64,000 bases of DNA from Tridacna crocea (lineage: Eukaryota; Mollusca; Bivalvia; Cardiida; Cardiidae): NCBI GenBank assembly GCA_943736015.1, contig OX031066.1, positions 7,816,245 to 7,880,244 on the forward strand. Reading direction: 5' to 3'. The first letter of the stretch is position 1. The number at the start of each line of letters is the position of its first letter. The translations under genes were made by a program, and so were the position numbers. The notes under the pieces were generated by a model. That model was given only the letters and a program-made list of their open reading frames with translations, did not search any database and was not told where the DNA came from. Of this stretch, positions 47,380-60,245 are shown piece after piece.

Positions 47380-48560
47380 TCCACTACGAAGAGTAAAATA
47401 CTATTTACTTGAGGGTTGTTTGACTGAGCATCTCTGTGGTCCTATGTATTTGCTTTCTTGGATTGTTCAGAATAGAAGTGATATTTTTGGTATTTGGATT
47501 ACTCTATGTGGGAGGGGGTGGTTGCTCAGTTTGATAATTGCTCCTTCTCATATACCTCTATGATGAATTAAATTAAAAGGAAAACGTTTTTTTTTTATTT
47601 TGTGTTGTATAAATTGTATTATGGGCACTGATTTCTCTAGTTTCTCAGTGTGTGCAAGGGGGAGTGGGCGGTTGTTTATATGAGAATTACTTTGTGTGGG
47701 AGGAAGTGGTTGCTCAGTGTGATCAATTGCTCCCTCTCATACACTGATTGTAATGAATCCTCTAATGGACAATCTACTCTTGTTACTGTGTGAGAAAAGG
47801 AGCAGGAACTAAGACAGGGAAAAGAAAATGATGCTTACCTTTTGAAACAAGTATTTAGGTTATGGGGGGAAGAAATGAGGTTATCCTATTTTGTTTTCAT
47901 TTGTATTGTTTGAATTGTATTATGGGCATTGATTTATCTAGTTTCTCTAGTGTATTATTATCATTAAGAGGAATACTTTGTGTGGGAGGGAGCGATTGCT
48001 TGGTGTGAGCAATTTTTCCCGCTCATACAATGATTATGTTGCATTTGGTAAATGTATATCGGCTTTCGTTAATGTAAGAACTTAAACCAAACAAGTTAAT
48101 TATTACGGTAGTTTAAAAATACGAACCTATAAAAAAATCTCAGAATTTGGTGAAGGGATTTTCTATTTGTGTTTGTATTGTATAAACTGTGTTGTGGGCA
48201 CTGCTAGTTTTGTTTACAGCACATCAGGGATTGTTTGACATAAATGATAATGCCGTTTTATAATTTCATTTTAATTGTGCAAATAGAATTGATGTTTTTG
48301 GTACAAGGACTCCTCTGTGTGGGAAGGAGTTATTGCTCGATGTGAGCAATATCTCCTTCTCATACATTGATTGTGGTGAACAGTTTAGAAGTAGCTCTAC
48401 CTGTGTTAATGTTTAAATCATTGTAAGTCATAAAAAAATGATAATGAGTATACCATAAAATGAGATTGCGGGGGATTAGGATGTGTGAATAATTGTATAC
48501 ATGTGTTGTATATACTGTATTATGGGCCGGTGGTCTTGTATTACTTAATAAAGTTTTTCG
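47380..48560 (+). mobile_element. Retroposon with four tandem hairpin units
   Basis: Each unit has a hairpin of the type GGAAGGAGTTATTGCTC, short loop, GAGCAATATCTCCTTC (best at 48322-48362; others near 47510, 47690 and 47975) and ends TATAAATTGTATTATGGGC. In the last unit this runs into CGGTGGTCTTGTATTAC and AATAAAG, the tail also seen in the gag insert. The body is thus a small tandem hairpin array with a retroposon 3' end. Confidence 0.65.
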
Positions 48561-48574
48561 AGTCTCAAGTCACT

Positions 48575-48885
48575 TGGGACTGAAAAACTTTCCTGTTAGA
48601 ATCTTACTGATCCTCGGATACCTATTTGCTATGCTACATCGACCCCTGGGACAATTAATTGAATTTCCCTCGCTTTACCGCTGGTAGAATGCTGGCTTTT
48701 CATTGGTTCCATCATCATTTTGTGATGGGCGGGTGGACTCTACGCTATGACGTTTCGTATCGATTTTCGGCGGCTGATTCAAAGTTTTATTAGTCAATTG
48801 TCCCATGTAGCGTAGCAAATAGGGAGACCCCGGGGTATCCGAGGATGAATCTTTTACTAATCTTTTCAATCTTTTTGTTATATTT
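48575..48885. mobile_element. Fold-back element, ~310 bp
   Basis: ATCCTCGGATACC and TATTTGCTATGCTACAT on the left pair with ATGTAGCGTAGCAAATA and GGTATCCGAGGAT on the right. Confidence 0.75.
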
Positions 48886-49829
48886 GGTCATACACTGGTT
48901 CTATCTAATTACCAATTTTTACTAATTGAAAGGATGAAAGATCCTTCAGACTCAATAATCTATGCAAAAATAATGACCCTTCGTGTAAAAAATCTGCATG
49001 ACCAACAGTTCATGTGCAAAGCCATGTACATGTATCTACAATACACATAAATGGTCAAAAATAAAGGTACCAATTGGGAAAGTATGCATTGCGGAGAGGA
49101 AGAAGAAAAGAATAATCTTACAGTCATTTTGCTAAAACTTGTAAAAATCGGGAAAAAAATAAACTACAGATGCCATATTAGATTTTTCACCAAAAGATCA
49201 CCCCGAATGAAGAAAAGAGCAGAAACCTGAAACATTCAGATAAAGAAAGACTTTCAGATCAGTTTTGCTTTCAGATTAGCATTGCAGGCCCGTAGAAACG
49301 AGGGGGGGGGGGGCTGACCTCCCCCCACACTAATTTTGAAAATTATAATTAAAATATGAGTTGTCAGGACAATGCAACAACCAAGAAAGTTGCCCCCACC
49401 CCTCCCATCTTGAAATGCTTCCTACGTGGCTGCATTGTTGGCATTTGAACATAGCAGTGTCTCTCAATACTCCAAGCCTAAATCTTTAATGATTATCATT
49501 ATCAAGGTAAGACATTTATTTTCATGTTTTTCGGTAGTTTTTTGGGAAATAATGGTGGATTATGGTTTGATTATATCATAGTTTCGATCGGTCAAATTTT
49601 CCGATCTAATATCTCAGTGGTACTGACCTAGTTAGATTCTTCATTGGTTAAATTTTGCTCTAAATAAGGAGCATTTAAAGTATTATGTAAATTAAAATTG
49701 GAATACTTCTTAGCAAGCCACGATATTCAACAAAAAGCGGAGGAGGGTGAGAATCGTCTTGAAAAAAGAATCTAAATTAATTTAAGATCAGAATTTTCAT
49801 GCTATTTACCGATGTAATTGCATTTTAGG

Positions 49830-49876
<47 letters not shown>

Positions 49877-50289
49877 GAGATGAAACAGATAGTGCTTGAC
49901 ATTTCAGCAATTGATGAAAAAAATTAAAATGTATATTAATGAACTTTCGTTATACGTGCTTCCATTTTATCAATAAATATGACAAGCTGATATACAATAA
50001 ATCTGAAAATATCATTGGTTTGCTTCTAAGATGCATTTAAAGCATTTTGTTATCAATAAAATGTGTTTTATCTGAAAAATATTCATGCGATTTTATCAGA
50101 TTATGATGTTTTGGTAGTTTAACTCACAAAACATAGCGCTGTCATTGCTTTGACTTGCACTTAGATGTTCTTTTATTTTGTTAGAAATGCATAGAATTAT
50201 CTAAATAAAACATTATAACATCACCTGAGCTGTTAGGTACTTTCACAAGGTATACAATTTCCAAATAAATGGCAATTGAGGATCAACTA
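48886..50289. other. Unannotated stretch with simple repeats
   Basis: G homopolymer 49302-49313, followed by a C-rich patch. (GA)n at 49833-49873. No gene recognised. Confidence 0.45.
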
Positions 50290-51290
50290 ATAACGGTCGG
50301 GTAAGAGGTGCACTTCATGACCTTTGACCTCTATAACTTCCAAACGCCCTTTTCGCCAGACACAAGATTTTTGTATTTTTTTATCCACGAGACAAAAATA
50401 ACAAATTTGATGTTATTTTTTACTGATCCCCTCTTATGCCCTTTTATTGGGATTGTGACACCTACCCCCGTTTTCCATTATGTGCAGTGGATATTGTGGA
50501 TAAAAAAAATGCTTCAGTGGGGCAGTACCATCAGACACATTTTATTTTTCTTCTCGCTGTATCCGTATTGTAAAATAAATATTAATACGTAATTATAGAC
50601 CGACCCCTCTGAAACCCCTTTTAAGGGATCATGACACCAACCCATACAGCTTTGTCTTTACAGTCCATATCAGGAATAACAGTAAGCTTCAATGGTGCAG
50701 TACCACTAGACACCAGATATTTAGCTTTATTTATTTATTTATTTTTTTTTGTTGTTGTTTTTTGTTTGTCTGAAGCAAAATTACAAATTAAACGTGCATA
50801 TTGACCAACCTTCAGGATGTTTCTTATTTCTTTATTTTCTCGAGAAGAAAATAATAAATTTAATGTTATTTTTGTTTGACGCTTCTTTAGGCTATTTTGT
50901 GACACCTACCCGTACCCCTGTTGACAATTATGTACAAATGATATTTAGGATAATAAAAACAATAAACTTCAGTTGGGCAATAACACCAGACACAATTTTT
51001 TTTTCTTTCCTCTGTTGTAAAATCACAAGTAATACATAATTATTGACAGACCTCTCCAAAGCCCCTTTTAAGGGATTGTGACACCTACCCATACACCTCT
51101 TTTTTATTAACAGGGTATATCAGAGATGATAAAAACAATAAGCTAAAGTGGGCAGTACCACCGTGCACAAGTATTTTTTTCTCTTGTTTTCTATTTCTGA
51201 GGCAAAATAAATTTAGCGTACTTATTAAACAGCCCCTTTTGGGCACCTTTATTGGGATTATGACACGTACTCCTATTCCCCTGCTTTAGA
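50290..51290 (+). repeat. Degraded tandem repeat, units of ~175 and ~280 bp
   Basis: GGGATTGTGACACCTACCC, CCCCTTTTAAGGGAT and GGCAGTACCACCAGACAC-like blocks recur in order four times. Confidence 0.65.
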
Positions 51291-51589
51291 AAAAAATAAG
51301 AAAGAAGGTGTTCCAAAATTGCCCACTCGTCGATTTCCCTGATACTTTGCAGATATAAGCTACCCAATAAATAACCTGTGGAATAAGATTTATTTTTTCC
51401 GAAATCTCAAGAGGGGTCAAAATAGCCCTCCTTGTACTCCACTAAGTAGGAAAATATAAATCTATGTCAATTATAGGATTTTTAAAATTTCTACGGAAGG
51501 TCTTGTGCATGTTGAAGGAGACACAATATGTATTTATAACAATGGAAAACTATTAAAGTTTTTTTATTTCTTTTCAAGACAGATATTCA

Positions 51590-52706
51590 AACCTTCAAGA
51601 GTGAAATTTGTCAAAACTAGAAGGCACTGAAGGACCTGACTATGCTCTACTGGTAGAGATTTAGCTTTTGAATAAAGCATGCATTAGGAATTCATTATGC
51701 AAAAAACAAATATTTGACATTTTCAACTCAAAGTGGCTACTTTTCCATTACTGTTTGTTGAATTTTTTCAAACTCAACAGGGTTAAAAAGCTGTTGATGG
51801 GATAAACAAGCTGAAAAATTCATAAAAATCTGATCACAAATAAATACTTTATCATGTAAACAAGCAATGAAATTGTTCAACTTGAAATGGCCACTTTTTC
51901 CATACTGTTTGTTGGATGTTTTTCAAAATCAATAGAGTATAAGCTATTGATGATATAAACAAGCTATGCAAGTTTCATGAAAATCTGACCTCAAATGCAG
52001 ACTTTATCACACGTAAACAAGAAATGAAAGTTTTCAACTTCAAATGGAAACTTTTCCCATACTGTTTGTTGTTGTTTTTTCAAAATCACTAGGGTTGGAG
52101 CTACTGATAAGATAAACAAACTCTGCAAGTTTCATGGAAATCTGTCCACAAATACAGACTTTATCGCGTAAATAAGAAATGGAAATTTTAAACTTGAAAT
52201 GGCTACTTTTCCGAAACTGTTTGTTGGATTTTTCTCAAAATCAATAGGGTTTAAGCTATTGATTAGATAAACAAACTGTGTAAGGTTTACAAAAATCTGA
52301 CAAAAAATGAAGACTTTTTTGCGTAAACAAAAAATGAGTTTTCAACTTGAAATGGCTACTTTTCCCATACTGTTTGTTGGATTTTTTTCAAAATCAATAG
52401 GGTTGAAGCTATTGATAAGATAAACAAACTGTGCAAGTTTCATTCACAGACTTTGTCGCGTAAGCAAGAAATGGAAATATTAAAAATGAAATGGCTACTT
52501 TTCCGACACTTATTGTCGGATTTTTTTCAAAATCAATAGGGTTAAAGCTATGGATGAGATAAACAAACTGTGTAACTTTCACGAAAATCTGATAAAAAAT
52601 GAAGACTTTATCGCGTAAACAAGAAAAAGACTAACGGACGGACGGACGATGGAAACCACGCCACGACATAAGCATTGCTAGCTTTCAGCCAGTAGAGCTA
52701 AAAATT
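51590..52706 (-). mobile_element. Satellite-bearing element with ~148 bp units
   Basis: About seven units carry ATGGCTACTTTTCC, TGTTTGTTGGA and AGATAAACAAACTG. The right border (52627-52706) has GGACGGACGGACG, CATAAGC and CCAGTAGAGCTAAAAA, the reverse complement of the usual 5' end. Confidence 0.7.
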
Positions 52707-53035
52707 TGCAAAATTTCAAGTGATGTCATATTTCGCACTTTTTGTTTTACACCTACTGATGCTAGGCTAGTTTAAAAAAAATAACAAAAAATAGGCTTTG
52801 GAATTTTTTTTTTAGACAGAAAAATTTGGGTAAATTTGAAACCGGTAAAATTTATTTTCATGGGGTTAAGTGCTTATTAATTATTCCAAAATTTACACGA
52901 ATGTTGACAAATGAATGGATAATTTCAATATCTCCTGTGCCTCAATCCCTTTCATTTGCATAGCAGTTCATAATAACATGTCAAACCTGATATAGACTTG
53001 AATGATCAACCTATTTAAAACGTAACCAAGTCTCA

Positions 53036-53290
53036 ACAAGAGGGCCATTGTCCCTAAAGCGCTCACTTGAATAAAGTCATCTCCGGTTGATAAAGCTGGA
53101 GAGATTTTGGTTTTAATACTGTAAAACGCATGCGTTTTAGTAACCTACATTTTACCGTATTGAACTACTTTTGAATTTGTCAGATATATCGTCAAAACAA
53201 ATATTCTGATAATGTTCCGTCACTATCAGACTGAAAAATTGGTCTCTAGACAACACACAAATTTTTTACAAAGGTTTTGCCCTGAGACGT
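53036..53290 (-). repeat. 3' end fragment of a satellite-bearing element, inverted
   Basis: ACAAGAG then the hairpin AGGGCCATTGTCCCT (53041-53055) is the reversed terminus; BIV160-like sequence follows. Confidence 0.6.
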
Positions 53291-53296
53291 ATTTTT

Positions 53297-54724
53297 AGCT
53301 CCACTGGCCGAAGGTCAGCGGGCTTGTTCATGGCCCGTTGTCCGTCGTGCGTCCGTGCGTGCGTCCGTGCGTGCGCCCGTGCATTAACTTTTTTTTTAAA
53401 CATCTTTTCTGAAACTTCCCATCCAATTTTGATGAAACTTCACAGAAATGATCCTGCCATGGTCCTCTTCAGAATTTCTTGAAAGAATTTAATTCCTTCA
53501 AAAACTCTGATTGCCATGACAACAAAACTGAAAAAAAAAATGAAAATCTTCTTGTCTGAAACCGTAAGGCCTAGGGCTACCAAATTTGACATGTAGCTTT
53601 ACCATATGGACCTCTACCAAGTTTCTTCAAATTATAGTCCTGGAGTCAAAATTGGCTCCGCCCTTGGGGTCACAAGTTTTAAATGGGCTTATTTAGGGAG
53701 AACTTTAAAATTCCTCTTCTATCTAGGCATTGGGCAAAGGGCTACCATATTTGGCATGTAGCTTTATCTAGTGGACCTCTACCAAGAGTGTCCAAATTAT
53801 AGCCCTGGGGTCAAAATTGGCCCCGCCCGGGGGTCACAAGTTTTACATGGGCCTACGTAGGGAGAACTTTAAAATGTCTTCTTAGACTAAGCCATAGGCC
53901 GTAGGGCTAACAAATTTGGCATGTAGCTTTATCTAGTGGACTTCTACCAAGGGTGTCCAAATTATAGCACAGGGGTAATAATTGGCCCCCCCGGGGGGGG
54001 GGGGGGCGGTAACAAGTTTTACATGGGCTTATATAGGGAAAACTTTCAAAATCTTTTCGCACCTAGCCATAAGTGCTAGGGCTATCAAATTTTGCATGTA
54101 GTTTTATCTAGGGGATATCTACCAAGGGTGCCCAAATTATAGCCCTGAGGTCAAATTTAGCCCCGTCTCAGGGGGTCACAAATTTTACATTGGCTTACAT
54201 GGGGACATTTTAATAATCTACTCGTACATAGCCATAAAGCCTAGGGCTACCACATTTTGCATGTAGCTTTTATCTAATGGGCCTCTACCAAGAAGGCCCA
54301 AATTTTAACTTTAGGGGTCAAATTTGACCCTACCCCAGGGGTCACAAGTTTTACATTGGCTTTTATAGTGAAAACTCGATAAACCTGTCTCATGGGTCAC
54401 ATATATTACAGGGCCTTTTATTGAGCAAACTTGTTTTACAGGGCTTTTTATTTTGTTTATAATCACACATTCTAGACCAGTCTTGTTTTATTTGGTATGG
54501 GGCTTTATCTTGTGGACCTCCACAAGGATTCAATTAATTGAAGCTTTGTGGCCAAAAATTGTTTTGCCTTGTGATCATAACTTTCTCGAAATATTTTATA
54601 GAAGAAAATTCTGTTTTAAACCAATTGGCCAAGTATTGTAATGTTTAGCTTGCACTGTTTTGACTAAGTAGCCAGTGGAGCGATACAGGGCCATGATAAT
54701 GAGGGGCCATCATGGCTCTCTTGT
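53297..54724 (+). mobile_element. Complete satellite-bearing element
   Basis: The 5' end AGCTCCACTGGCCGAAGG is followed by a CGTCCGTGCGTGCG tract. About six ~165 bp units follow, with GGCATGTAGCTTTATCTAG, CTCTACCAAG and GGGGTCACAAGTTTTACAT. GCCAGTGGAGC at 54671-54681 pairs with the 5' end. The element then closes with a hairpin around GGGCCATCATGGC and CTCTTGT (54718-54724). Best complete example of the type. Confidence 0.8.
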
Positions 54725-55346
54725 TTAATGTGATCCAATTTCAAAGTAATCTGAGATTTTCTGACTAAGTTTCATAGGTGTCAGGCTGAAAATGTGGCCT
54801 TTAGAATACTTACATTGCATTTCCGATTTGGTCCAGTTACCTACTTTTTGACCAAACGTGACCCAATTTCAAACTTAATCAAGATATATTATGGACAAAC
54901 ATGTGACAATGTGGCCTCTAGAGCGCAAACCAGTTTTTTTCTAAAACTTAGTCCTGTGACCAATTTTTTGACATGGCTAGACTAAAATTTAAACTTGTCA
55001 AATATGTCATCAAGACAAACATTGTGAATGTTCATTCATATTTTGAAGAGCTTCAGACCAAATATTTTGGCCTCTGGAATTTATTTTTTTCAAAGACTTG
55101 AAGGCGTGATCTTTTTTTTTGCCCACATGGCTAATTTCCAAACATAATCAAGATGTCATCTTGACAAATATCCTGACCAGTTTTCAAGAAATTGATAATC
55201 AAGTTTCATGAGTATTAAGCTACAAATGTGGCCCTTAGAGTACCCACAAGGTAAATGTCAAAGCTTGGAAGAGGCACGATAGACGACGGACACAACACCA
55301 TCACATAAGCTCAACGTGAAGACTTCGTGCTCAGGTGAGCTAAAAA
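54725..55346 (-). mobile_element. BIV160-like array with inverted 5' border
   Basis: Units with ATGTGGCCTCTAGAGCGCA, CAAGACAAACATT and TTTGACATGGC phrases run to GACGACGGACACAACACC, CATAAGC and GTGCTCAGGTGAGCT (55331-55345). Confidence 0.65.
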
Positions 55347-55779
55347 TTACTTTTACGGTAGTAGAACTATAATAGAAAACACCTATTTCCACTGTAATAT
55401 TATCCTACAAAACTGTATATGATTAAAAATGAGTATTATTGTACTGCTTGAACTTTGCCACTTTCTTCCATATTTTCCTTCTTAGTGTTATGAGTTAAAA
55501 ATCGAAAACCGCTATATTCTTTATACAAAGGGAGGCAATAGTTACCTCACCTTTCCGGAAAATCACAAAAATATCAACAAATAATTTCAACTTAAATATC
55601 AATGGAATTTCTGATCAGTTACTAATGTGCAAAATTATTATATCAGTATAAATCCTTATTTATCAACTAATAAACAAATGATTTCATGTTGCACTAGAAC
55701 TAATAGATGTCTACTACCTTAAGTACACATATACAGCTCAAATACTCTTTTATTTACTAGCCAAACATTTTTCAGCCTC

Positions 55780-56360
55780 GATGATCCAGTCAGCGATTAC
55801 TCTGATAAAAGAACAATAGAGATATAAGCTCAGACAGATATAGTTTACTTTCTTGGCTATGTCACACAGAGCATTTAAGGAGCCTGTACCTAAACTGAAA
55901 AAGTTAAAGTAACCTACATTTTCAAAGAAATAAATAGTTTTGACTTCATTTAGATTTCAATGCGACATTGACTTTTGCAGATAACTTTGACAACAGATAA
56001 AAGGTCTTACCATAAATGAGCACATGTAAAATACGAAAGTACTCTCATTTACAAGTACTGACCAATAACAATATATCTATTTATTTATTAATTTTTTCAC
56101 CCTTGCTTTGACATTGATATTTGATCTTGATCTTTACAGATGACTTTGACCTTAATACCAGATAAAAGGTGTCGCCACACAAAATATATAGGTGAAATAT
56201 AAAAGTCCTACCATTAAAAAGTTATGCTCAGCATTGAGTCAGTTTGTAGAAATATGACCTGATTTTTTACCTTAACCAGGATACCAAATTAAAGGCGTTA
56301 CCACAAAAAAAAAAACCAAAAAAAAACGAACATATCAAATATGAAAGTCTTATCACTTAC
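55780..56360 (+). repeat. Degraded ~150-170 bp tandem repeat
   Basis: CCAGATAAAAGGTGT, ATATGAAAGTCTTA and TACCATTAAAAA blocks recur three times. Confidence 0.55.
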
Positions 56361-57822
56361 CATTAAAAACTTAAACCAAATTTTCAAGCATTTTGCAGAA
56401 ACATTATTTCTTTGTCATTTTTTGGGAATTTTGAGTAATTAATTGATCCTAAATTGAAACATAAATCAAGAATTCGATTCGAAATTGTATCAAAATAAAT
56501 ACCAGTAATTCCTCTTTCGAATCCTATACAACTTTTTATGGATAAAGCCACATATGCAAAATCTGATCCTTGTTTTACTGCTTACCGTTTTTGCTAGACA
56601 TAGTATGCTACAAGGAGCTGTAATGTCTCCGTGGCAACAAATTAACACAATTTGTGGAAAATCTAAGCGTTGGCACATTTTAGCATGCTTTTGGTACACC
56701 ACCTTTGATGTTATTATTGACTGACCCTTCTTTGGCTCATTCATAGAGATTGTGACAGCTACCCCTATATAGCTACCCTCATGTATCACAGTTCTTTGAT
56801 GGGTCAGAAATCGTGCAAAAAAGAAGAATCAATTAATACGAACATTTTCTCCTTTTTTAGACATCAATGTTTTCTAATGTTGTCTGCTCAGACTCATCGA
56901 GCTAAGGGCAACCTGGTGGAGAAGAGAGCGTTATGTGCACCTAGTTTTCTGCAAGTCTTTACCAAGTGACATAATTTTAGACTTTACCGAAGTAAAAGCA
57001 TCTGCATCTAAAGGGATGTTTCAGCTCGACGATACGTATGTCAGATAGAGCGCTGGTAGTAGAGTCTATGCCCATATTCTGTTGTTAGGTGACGTAGTAG
57101 GTGATTTAGTCCGATCTTTTGAAAACATCATTTTGGATTCTTGCCTTGCATATAACCAACTGGCTGGATCAAAATTCTTTTTTATTCATTTTGCTGACAT
57201 CAAAGGACCCAATTTAGTTTATGTTTTATCCATTCTTCAGACATTGAGGATCAAATGTGTTGGGTGCTCACTGTATTTGGAGTAACAGTTGAGCGTGATA
57301 GTTACACGACGCGTGAAAATGGAAAATGGAAACTGTCGCGAACGCCGTTAAAGGTGTCCAATTGTTAAAGATTGTCGGCTATAAATAGATCCAGGAAACT
57401 ACACTAGCTCTAATAAAACGTGCTTTTGAGCCCCAAGATTTCAACGTTTCTTGCATAGGTTTTTTTTCCAGAGTAATAGTATTAAATGGATCAGGAAGGT
57501 ATTGAATTGTACTATGTCTGTGCACAGTTTAATTGCAAGTATATCTAGTGATAAATATGACATGAAGCTCTTTATAGGTTATAGGTTTTGGAATGATATT
57601 CGTATTTGTTAAGCGGAGCCTTAAACGTTATTGCTTACATTTTGCAAACTTTGCGTGGACAGTTGATTTTTAACTTACATATGAAGTTCTAACTTTTTAG
57701 CAAAGACCTTATCAGGCAACCATTGAACACTGATAATTAGACAGAAGGTACTTAAACAATGAATATAGGACTATACATGTCAGGTTAAATCAAACTGGAT
57801 GCGTCTTCTCACTGTTTTACAG
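56361..57822. other. Unannotated stretch
   Basis: Short open stretches at 56781-56969 and 57082-57285 lack any domain or splice support. The stretch ends at the acceptor of the 57823 exon candidate. Confidence 0.4.
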
Positions 57823-57903
57823 GTAATATAAATACTGTGGATGCCGAAGTGACACTAGATGTCTACAGACAGTTTGGTCACACTATTCCAATACAAAGTG
57901 AAG
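57823..57903 (+). CDS. Candidate 81-nt exon, copy 2 (phase 1-1)
   Basis: CTGTTTTACAG ends at 57822 and GTAAGA starts at 57904. In phase 1 it reads GNINTVDAEVTLDVYRQFG then HTIPIQSEG, about 60 percent identical to copy 1 in protein. The donor is stronger than that of copy 1. A 1-1 exon can be added to or skipped from a transcript without frame change. Confidence 0.5.
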
Positions 57904-58161
57904 GTAAGACTTACTTAGCGTGCTTAATATCTTCAAGAGCTAAATATATAATAGAATTTCGATTGGGAAGCAAAAGAATGCTGAACAATAATACAATATT
58001 TACAGGTGACTCTATATGCTTACTTCTTGGAATCTTATTCTTGCACAGCTATTATGACTTTATCAGCAATAAGAATGAAATATTAAAGCATTTACGAACA
58101 TACTTATTTATTTTACAAGTTACTCATTCAAACTATATAAGGCTATTTGAATTTATTTCAG

Positions 58162-58217
58162 CAACCGTGCCTGACACCTTTTCCCCTTTTGGCACTTTTT
58201 TTTCTTTTACTTGTTAA
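58162..58217 (+). CDS. Possible alternative terminal exon
   Basis: TTTATTTCAG ends at 58161. In phase 1 the exon adds ATVPDTFSPFG and a short Phe-rich end, then stops at TAA 58215. AATAAA follows within about ten bases (58226), which is rather close for a signal. Confidence 0.25.
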
Positions 58218-58229
58218 ATCAATTTAATA

Positions 58230-59040
58230 AATGATTAAAATAGAACTGATACCATCTAGAATCCATGGAAAGGAACAGTATAAGATTATGCTTTCGTTCC
58301 AATTCATTTTGTAGCATTTTCTACGTATATTTTGTAACTGTCTTATTATATGTTCTGGGTAAAATGTTGCAAATAAAATATGTTTAAACTAATACTGTTA
58401 TTCATCTGAGGTCCCACCAACACACAACGGAAGGAAAATCGATAATAGTATTGTCATTTTAAGTAAAGATATTTTTCTTAAAATATGACCACAAGAAGAA
58501 TTTACCAGGAAAGTAACACATAATAAATGTCGCAGATCAATTATGTTTGAAATGTGAAATTCTTGGTATGTAAATGCGACAACTAATGTATATTTGAATT
58601 CAACACAATATTCTATCTGGCCAAAAGTACTTTTAATGTTATGTATACTCTGTGGCAGCAATTATGTTTATGATTAACCGTGGAAAATGTGTACATTTAA
58701 ATTTGCTCCAATGATGAACCATCCATGGGAACTTTGTAATGTAAATTAAGAGTAGAGTAAATGCAAGCCACGATATTTAATAAAAGAAACAGGAAAATGA
58801 TGATCTTCAATAAAGAACTACAGTTATCGTCCTGGCTTTCATATTGCAGACCAAAGAATTTCTACTCACAACCCCTGGGTAACTTGCTCAGTGGGTTACA
58901 AACTGAGCTACCTGATTTCATTTAATTTCTTGAGTGAACTAACATGAATTATGGAACACGTTCACAATAAGAAGATAAAAACCCAGAGCTAAGGTCAGGT
59001 CCATATTTAAAAAAAAAAACAGTAATCAGTTCAAAAGCGC
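58230..59040. other. Unannotated stretch
   Basis: AT-rich, nothing recognised. Confidence 0.4.
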
Positions 59041-60245
59041 TAACCCGTGCTGGAGAGATACTGATTTAATGAAAAAAAAGTGTAAATGACGTAACATTTG
59101 ACCAGATGTAAAACTAGTCCAAGGTATTATAAAGACAAATATTCTGAATAAGTTCATGAGTATCAGGCTACAAAATGTAGCCTCTAGAGTGCACGCACGT
59201 TCTAACTCTTTACCACACGAGAAAATTTTAGACTGGTTCAAATTGAAAGCATTTACAGGCGACAAAATAAAGGTGACTGAAAAATTGAAATTTGTCCTGG
59301 GAAGGGTAGAAAACACTGTAGGAAAAGGAGAAAATGCTGGTTACCAGCATTTTCTCCTTTTCCTACAGTGTTTTCAAAAGGCTTCTTTCTCAGGGGCGTC
59401 AAAAGTAGGGATTGTGTGGTAATGGGTTAAAAATTAAGATTTTACCAAATGACCTCCTTTCTGATCCCACATGATCTAATTTCAAACTCGTCCAAATTAA
59501 TGATCAAATCAATCATTCTGACTTAATTTAATAAATATATGGCTGAAAGTGTAGCCTTTAGAGTACACCCAAATTTCTCTAGGATTTGACACTGACCAAC
59601 TTTTTACGCGCAATGACCGAATTTCATCCTTGTCTGAGATATTAGAAGACAAACATTCTGACCATTTGTGTACACTGCTCAAAATGTTACCTCTTCGGCG
59701 CACATTATTTTTCTAAGATTGGCCAAGTGACCTACAATTTTACCCAACACAAGGTGTTTTCAGCCTTGTGTAAGATATGATCAAGATGATAAACAATCGG
59801 ACCAATTCTCATGTAAATCAGGCTGTAAAAGTTACCTCTTGAGTGCACGCAAGTTTTTTACTAAGATATGGCCCAGTGAACTACTATTTGATCCGATAAG
59901 ACACTATTTGAAATATCAAGACAAACATTATGACCAAGTCTGATGAGTACCAGTCTGACGAGTACCAGGCTGAACATGTGGCCTCTACAGGGCAAGCAAT
60001 ATTTTAACCAAGTTACCTTTCTTTTGACCCACCATTACCGAACTTCGAACTTACCCAAGATTTTATCAAGGCAAACATTCTGGCTGAGTAGGCCTATCGG
60101 GCCAAAACTGTGGCCTCGTGATGCACACTAGTTAAATGATAACGCCTTCACCACGGACGACGCACCACAGACGACGGACAACGGACGCAGGACACAACAC
60201 GATCACAAAAGCTTACCTTGAGCACTTCTAGCTCAGGTTAGCTGA
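59041..60245 (-). mobile_element. BIV160-like array with inverted 5' border, holding a MITE
   Basis: Units of about 150 bp with GTGGCCTCTAGAGTGCACG-type phrases flank the MITE at 59203-59430. The right border has GACGACGCACCACAGACGACG, CACAAAAGCTTACC and GAGCACTTCTAGCTCAGGT. Confidence 0.65.
59203..59430 (+). mobile_element. Family-A palindromic MITE with co-varied arms
   Basis: The copy ends GGTAATGGGTTAA. The palindrome reads GAAAACACTGTAGG where other copies read GAAAACATTGTGGG, and the opposite arm has changed to match, so the 33-base stem remains perfect. Confidence 0.8.
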
